NCBI GenBank assembly: GCA_020854815.1
Contig: JAHKLW010000069.1
Span: forward strand, 1 to 34,815
DNA from: Methanofastidiosum sp.
GTDB taxonomy: Archaea > Methanobacteriota_B > Thermococci > Methanofastidiosales > Methanofastidiosaceae
Reading direction: 5' to 3'
Length of the DNA stretch: 34,815 bases
A program made the translations under genes and the position numbers. Shown here piece by piece: positions 32,197 through 34,815 of the stretch (position 1 is its first letter; each line of letters begins with the position of its first letter). The notes under the pieces are model-generated. The model saw only the letters and a program-made list of their open reading frames with translations. It searched no databases and had not been told where the DNA came from.

Positions 32197-32546
32197 CCCT
32201 CCATTTTATCAATGACTTTCCTATATTCTCTTAAAGACATACCAAGGGCAGAAGATTCAGATATGAGGGCGCTTATCTCGATGGCATTAAACAACTCATC
32301 CACAGTTGCACCAGCATTTATTGCATTTCTTATATGTACATCAAGACAAAAAGGAGTCTTTAAGGCTGCAGCTGCTCCGACAGCAACAAGTTCTGCAGTT
32401 TTTGTATCCAATGCGCTTCCACCCATAAGATGGATAACTCTTTTTGTTCTTGGAACAAAATATTCCTCATCTTTTGATATTTCTTGAGTGATAAAAGGTA
32501 TCTCTCCATATTTTTCTTTTATCTTTCTTAATAGTTCATCTTTCAT
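32193..32546 (-). CDS. Carboxymuconolactone decarboxylase/AhpD-fold protein, copy 1
   Basis: This 117-residue protein fits the CMD/AhpD family. ELVAVGAAAALKTPFCLDVH, then IRNAINAGATVDELFNAIEI is the family core. The usual CxxCxxxH motif is reduced to C67 and H71; the first Cys position is T64. Peroxidase-reductase activity by a CxxC pair is thus unlikely. It overlaps the upstream paralogue by 11 nt, so the two are co-translated and could form a heteromer. Substrate unknown. Confidence 0.85.
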   Translation of the reverse strand: MKDELLRKIKEKYGEIPFITQEISKDEEYFVPRTKRVIHLMGGSALDTKTAELVAVGAAAALKTPFCLDVHIRNAINAGATVDELFNAIEISALISESSALGMSLREYRKVIDKMEG

Positions 32547-32895
32547 TTTCTATCTCCTTTAATTTTCTAAATCCAACTGCAAGTGCTGAAGATTCTCCCA
32601 TCAGAGCCGCTATCAAAATAACTTGAAATATCTCATCTTCAGTAGCCCCAAAATTAATTGCTTGTTTAATATGAAATGCAAGGCAGTGATTACCATTATG
32701 GCCAACAGCACCTGCTATTGCAAATAGTTCAGTTTCTTTTGGTGAGAAAATCTTATTTGATCCCATAAGGTGAAAAAGTTTCTGTACTGATGGCACGAAA
32801 TCCTTTTCGTCTTTTGATATCTCTTTTAGAATAAAAGGAACCTCTCCATAGAAATCTTCTATTTTTTTTAATGTTTTCTCAACGTTTAATGTCAT
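32536..32895 (-). CDS. Carboxymuconolactone decarboxylase/AhpD-fold protein, copy 2
   Basis: The 119-residue protein is a paralogue of the neighbouring gene. Both share YGEVPFIxxEISKDExxFVP-type starts, a HLMG segment and the core xxCLxxHIxxAINxGATxDEx. Here the core is NHCLAFHIKQAINFGATEDE, with C71 and H75; the first Cys of CxxC is replaced by G68. It is the first gene of the pair, with TATA-like sequence 26 nt upstream and GGTG five bases before ATG. Confidence 0.85.
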   Translation of the reverse strand: MTLNVEKTLKKIEDFYGEVPFILKEISKDEKDFVPSVQKLFHLMGSNKIFSPKETELFAIAGAVGHNGNHCLAFHIKQAINFGATEDEIFQVILIAALMGESSALAVGFRKLKEIENER

Positions 32896-32914
32896 AAGAG
32901 CACCTTTAACGCTG

Positions 32915-32927
32915 AAAAATAAATATC
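32915..32927 (-). promoter_or_regulatory. TATA-like box for the CMD-fold gene pair
   Basis: Read leftward, the sequence is GATATTTATTTTT, centred about 26 nt from ATG 32895. Confidence 0.45.
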
Positions 32928-32938
32928 TTTAAATATTT
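32927..32938 (+). promoter_or_regulatory. TATA box for arsC
   Basis: CTTTAAATATTT is centred 25 nt before ATG 32957, which predicts a leaderless mRNA. It abuts the TATA-like box of the divergent CMD-fold pair. Confidence 0.5.
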
Positions 32939-32956
32939 TTGGGACTAAATAGTCAC

Positions 32957-33373
32957 ATGAAAAAAAGAATACTTTTCATATGCACCCACAATGCAAATAG
33001 GTCTCAGATTGCCGAAGGATTTGTTAATAATCTTTACTCAGATAGATATGAAGCACACAGTGCAGGTATGCAACCTACTGAGATTAATCTAATCTCAATT
33101 GAAATAATGAAGGAAATTGGAATTAATATTTCTAAATACAAATCAAAAGGAATTGAAGGATTTTTGGATAAAGAATTTGACTATGTGGTAATGCTTTGTG
33201 ACTCCTCACTAGGATGCCCATTTTTTCCAGGAGGAAAGGAATACATTCATATGAATTTTGAGGATCCTTCTATTTTCAAAGGAAATGAAGAAGATATAAT
33301 GGCTTCATACAGAAAACTTAGGGATGAAATAGGAAAATGGATTAAGGAAACTTTTATTGATTCCAAGAACTAA
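32957..33373 (+). CDS. arsC: Arsenate reductase, thioredoxin-coupled LMW-PTP type
   Basis: The 138-residue protein has the CX5R phosphate loop CTHNANRS (C9, R15). A second cysteine pair C81 and C87 (CDSSLGC) and the DPS acid motif (D103) follow. This three-cysteine pattern is that of the thioredoxin-dependent ArsC family, in which arsenate is reduced by an intramolecular disulfide relay. ATG 32957 is chosen over the in-frame TTG 32939 because the TATA box lies 25 nt upstream. No arsenite pump or ArsR lies beside it. A protein-phosphatase role cannot be excluded. Confidence 0.85.
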   Translation: MKKRILFICTHNANRSQIAEGFVNNLYSDRYEAHSAGMQPTEINLISIEIMKEIGINISKYKSKGIEGFLDKEFDYVVMLCDSSLGCPFFPGGKEYIHMNFEDPSIFKGNEEDIMASYRKLRDEIGKWIKETFIDSKN

Positions 33374-33413
33374 ATGATTAATTATTTAATTTTTTAAATA
33401 ATATATTTGAAGT

Positions 33414-33665
33414 CTATTCTTTCCTGTTAGATTCTATAATTCGGTCTATCTCTCCATCTATTCCCATTCTTCGCGGACCATGCATGAGTCTTCTAAAAAG
33501 GTCCATATCGTTCCCTTCCATTAGTATGGTTATAACTCCCGAAATACCTTCTTTCTCTCCTTTTTCTGAAACAACAAATTGAAGAGTGCTTACATCCGTT
33601 TTCCAAGAATATATATCATATACCCTTTCTATGTTTTCTTTTTCTAATTTTACTACGGCTTTCAT
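33414..33665 (-). CDS. Small protein of unknown function
   Basis: I do not recognise this 83-residue protein. It is predicted to be soluble, with a beta-rich first half (KAVVKLEKENIERVYDIYSW) and a basic helix with RRLMHGPRRMGIDGEIDRII at the end. A TATA box (33687-33694) is centred about 26 nt before the ATG, so it is a real transcription unit in all likelihood. Confidence 0.65.
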   Translation of the reverse strand: MKAVVKLEKENIERVYDIYSWKTDVSTLQFVVSEKGEKEGISGVITILMEGNDMDLFRRLMHGPRRMGIDGEIDRIIESNRKE

Positions 33666-33686
33666 AAATTATCTTGTGACTGCTTT

Positions 33687-33694
33687 CTTAAAAA
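33687..33694 (-). promoter_or_regulatory. TATA box for the 83-residue unknown gene
   Basis: Read leftward, the sequence is TTTTTAAG, about 26 nt upstream of the ATG. Confidence 0.4.
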
Positions 33695-33745
33695 CATTCT
33701 TATTTTAATTTAATAGTTAAATAAATATTTTCTATGGAGAAAATA

Positions 33746-33756
33746 GATATATATTT
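33746..33756 (+). promoter_or_regulatory. TATA box for trmO
   Basis: GATATATATTT is centred 24 nt before ATG 33775. This excludes the in-frame TTG at 33760 as a start. Confidence 0.55.
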
Positions 33757-33774
33757 CCTTTGAAAAAACATTAC

Positions 33775-34218
33775 ATGGAAGAAATAAAATTAAAGCCTAT
33801 AGGCTTAGTTCATTCTCCTTTTAAGGAGCCAATCGGAGTGCCAAAGGATTCAAGTGACGGAATGGATTATAAAGGAACTATTGAGATATTTTCAGAATAT
33901 AGGAATGGTTTAAAAGACCTTGATGGATTTTCACATATCTTGGTTCTTTTTTATTTCCATAAATCAGAATATTCTCATCTTATAGTCAAGCCTTACCTTG
34001 ATGACCACTTAAGGGGTGTATTTGCCACAAGGTCACCCCACAGACCAAACTTCATTGGATTATCTGTAGTTGAGTTATTGAAGATAGAAGATGGAATCTT
34101 ACATATAAGGGGAATTGATATGATAGAAAGAACGCCAGTCTTGGATATAAAGCCTTACATCCCGGAGTTTGATTCAAATGAAGGAATTAGAATAGGGTGG
34201 CTTGAGGGAAAAATATAA
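33775..34218 (+). CDS. trmO: tRNA (N6-threonylcarbamoyladenosine37-N6)-methyltransferase TrmO (UPF0066)
   Basis: The 147-residue protein starts IKLKPIGLVHSPFKEPIGVP and carries the family signature RSPHRPNFIGLSVVELL and DIKPYIPEFDS. TrmO is a SAM-dependent methyltransferase with a beta-barrel fold; it adds a methyl group to t6A37 of tRNA-Thr in bacteria, and archaeal homologues are common. The asparagine and arginine in RSPHRPN are typical of the SAM site. It appears to be monocistronic. Confidence 0.93.
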   Translation: MEEIKLKPIGLVHSPFKEPIGVPKDSSDGMDYKGTIEIFSEYRNGLKDLDGFSHILVLFYFHKSEYSHLIVKPYLDDHLRGVFATRSPHRPNFIGLSVVELLKIEDGILHIRGIDMIERTPVLDIKPYIPEFDSNEGIRIGWLEGKI

Positions 34219-34255
34219 TCTCTAAAGCGGCTGGCCTGTCCATCCATCAAAAATG

Positions 34256-34265
34256 ATTTATATTC
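34256..34265 (+). promoter_or_regulatory. TATA-like box for the 64-residue unknown gene
   Basis: ATTTATATTC predicts a transcript start near 34285, which includes the GGTGA at 34284-34288 only in part. Confidence 0.4.
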
Positions 34266-34292
34266 TTAGATAGTATCTAGTTAGGTGAAATT

Positions 34293-34487
34293 ATGAAGTT
34301 TTGTCCAGATTATGCAAAAGTTGATGCCAAGACTCTTGATAAGATTAAATCTTTAGAGAATGAAATTGGAGTAATACTATTGGCGTATGAAAAGCCCCCA
34401 ACCTATGCTAAAATCCTAGAAAGTGATGTTGTCAAGTTAAAAGAAGTTGAAAGGTCGATGGGAGTAACTCTTGTAGCTTTTTCTTAA
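34293..34487 (+). CDS. Small protein of unknown function with internal similarity
   Basis: This 64-residue protein begins MKFCPDYAKVDAKTLDKIKS. Two halves resemble each other: IKSLENEIGVILLAYE (18-33) and LKEVERSMGVTLVAFS (49-64). The pattern is helix then hydrophobic strand. AGGTGA lies four bases before the ATG and a T-rich terminator follows the stop. I do not recognise its function. Confidence 0.65.
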   Translation: MKFCPDYAKVDAKTLDKIKSLENEIGVILLAYEKPPTYAKILESDVVKLKEVERSMGVTLVAFS

Positions 34488-34496
34488 GTGCAATAA

Positions 34497-34510
34497 TTTT
34501 ATTTTTTTTT
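34497..34510 (+). terminator. T-rich terminator after the 64-residue gene
   Basis: TTTTATTTTTTTTT follows the stop codon by ten bases. Confidence 0.5.
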
Positions 34511-34547
34511 CTAAAAAAGAGCGTAGGGCTTCTTAATATTATTCCAG

Positions 34548-34622
34548 TGCCCCGTACGGGATTTGAACCCGTGCCACGGCCTCGAAAGGGCCGCATTCTT
34601 GACCGGACTAGACTAACGGGGC
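34548..34622 (-). tRNA. tRNA-Glu(UUC)
   Basis: A 75-nt tRNA on the - strand. Acceptor GCCCCGT (34622-34616) pairs with ACGGGGC (34555-34549), discriminator A. The anticodon arm is CGGCC-CTTTCGA-GGCCG, with anticodon TTC. The T arm ACGGGTTCAAATCCCGT is standard. CCA is not encoded and there is no intron. Confidence 0.97.
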
Positions 34623-34645
34623 TTAACAAACCATTTTTATAAATA

Positions 34646-34654
34646 CTTATAAAA
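34646..34654 (-). promoter_or_regulatory. TATA box for tRNA-Glu
   Basis: Read leftward, the sequence is TTTTATAAG, centred about 28 nt upstream of the tRNA 5' end. A second TATA-like sequence (34635-34644) lies closer. Confidence 0.45.
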
Positions 34655-34710
34655 CTTTTGGTTATCTATTTTAATGTCTTATCCTGTAATTATTTCCTTT
34701 TCCTTTCATT

Positions 34711-34716
34711 AAAAAA
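34711..34716 (-). terminator. T-tract terminator for the partial leftward gene
   Basis: Read leftward, GAGATTTTTTAA follows the stop codon at 34728-34730 by about 12 bases. Confidence 0.35.
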
Positions 34717-34727
34717 TCTCCCCTATT

Positions 34728-34815
34728 TTAGGTAGTATCTGGCAAATTACTGCCAGATTCTAGCTTTCTGTAAAATGCCATTTCTGGAGTCTCAAGCACA
34801 TCAAGATTCAAACTC
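34728..34815 (-). CDS. Partial leftward CDS (C-terminal end only)
   Basis: The last 28 codons of a leftward frame are open from the right edge to TAA at 34730-34728. They encode SLNLDVLETPEMAFYRKLES, then GSNLPDTT. Amino acid composition looks like a real protein, and a T-tract follows. The other two leftward frames stop early. Too short to name. Confidence 0.45.
   Translation of the reverse strand, partial: SLNLDVLETPEMAFYRKLESGSNLPDTT

Noticed and set aside
32939-32956. TTG start that lengthens ArsC by six residues
   Set aside because: The predicted transcript starts near 32957, so the TTG would lie outside the mRNA.
1-34815. Insertion sequences, integrase, prophage or toxin-antitoxin genes
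   Set aside because: No transposase, recombinase, inverted terminal repeats or paired small toxin genes were recognised on either strand.

Overview
The window is an AT-rich archaeal chromosome segment. It shows an archaeal-type ribosomal protein cluster (S4e, L32e, L19e, L34e and L14e mixed with universal proteins), Cbf5, RNase P Rpp29, aIF1/SUI1, RNA polymerase subunit D, an LSm protein, TATA boxes about 25 nt before many starts, and GGTGA Shine-Dalgarno sites inside the operon. Gene content and order look euryarchaeal. A Methanofastidiosa- or Thermococci-related lineage would fit, but the sequence alone does not fix the taxon.

Left flank (1-4757): the end of a repeat-rich surface protein; thioredoxin; a leftward group encoding a lipoate-ligase C-terminal domain protein (LplB-like), a radical SAM protein resembling archaeal lipoyl synthase components and a winged-helix regulator; a 523-residue protein of unknown function; and a small LSm-like protein.

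Core (4758-23883): a leader with three 16-bp palindromic repeats, then an almost gapless rightward array: L3-L4-L23-L2-S19-L22-S3-L29-SUI1-Rnp1-S17-L14-L24-S4e-L5-S14-S8-L6-L32e-L19e-L18-S5-L30-L15-SecY-EMC3/YidC-like-L34e-Cmk-L14e-Cbf5-methyltransferase-tRNA-Ser-S13-S4-S11-RpoD-tRNA-Leu. It couples ribosome assembly, translation initiation, tRNA and rRNA maturation, protein translocation and transcription. S14 (47 aa) lies here too. The usual archaeal continuation (L18e-L13-S9-RpoN) is absent after RpoD, and no adenylate kinase follows SecY.

Right flank (23884-34815): a secreted CAP/CARDB protein, S15, an XTP/dITP pyrophosphatase, a divergent FtsZ-like protein that has lost its nucleotide-binding signature but kept the T7 catalytic loop, a coupled lipoprotein and GT-C membrane glycosyltransferase pair, a cyclic-2,3-diphosphoglycerate-synthetase-like P-loop protein, two tandem carboxymuconolactone-decarboxylase-fold paralogues, an ArsC-type arsenate reductase, TrmO, two small unknown proteins, tRNA-Glu(UUC) and the end of a leftward gene at the right edge. 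This part is very compact: divergent genes share TATA elements and two convergent pairs overlap by exactly four bases.

The most notable observations are the catalytically split FtsZ paralogue, the iterated palindromes and Shine-Dalgarno hairpin before L3, and the lipoate gene pair. No gene-free stretch exceeds 300 bases; the longest (4758-4998, 241 nt) is the L3 leader. No insertion sequence, CRISPR array or prophage was seen.
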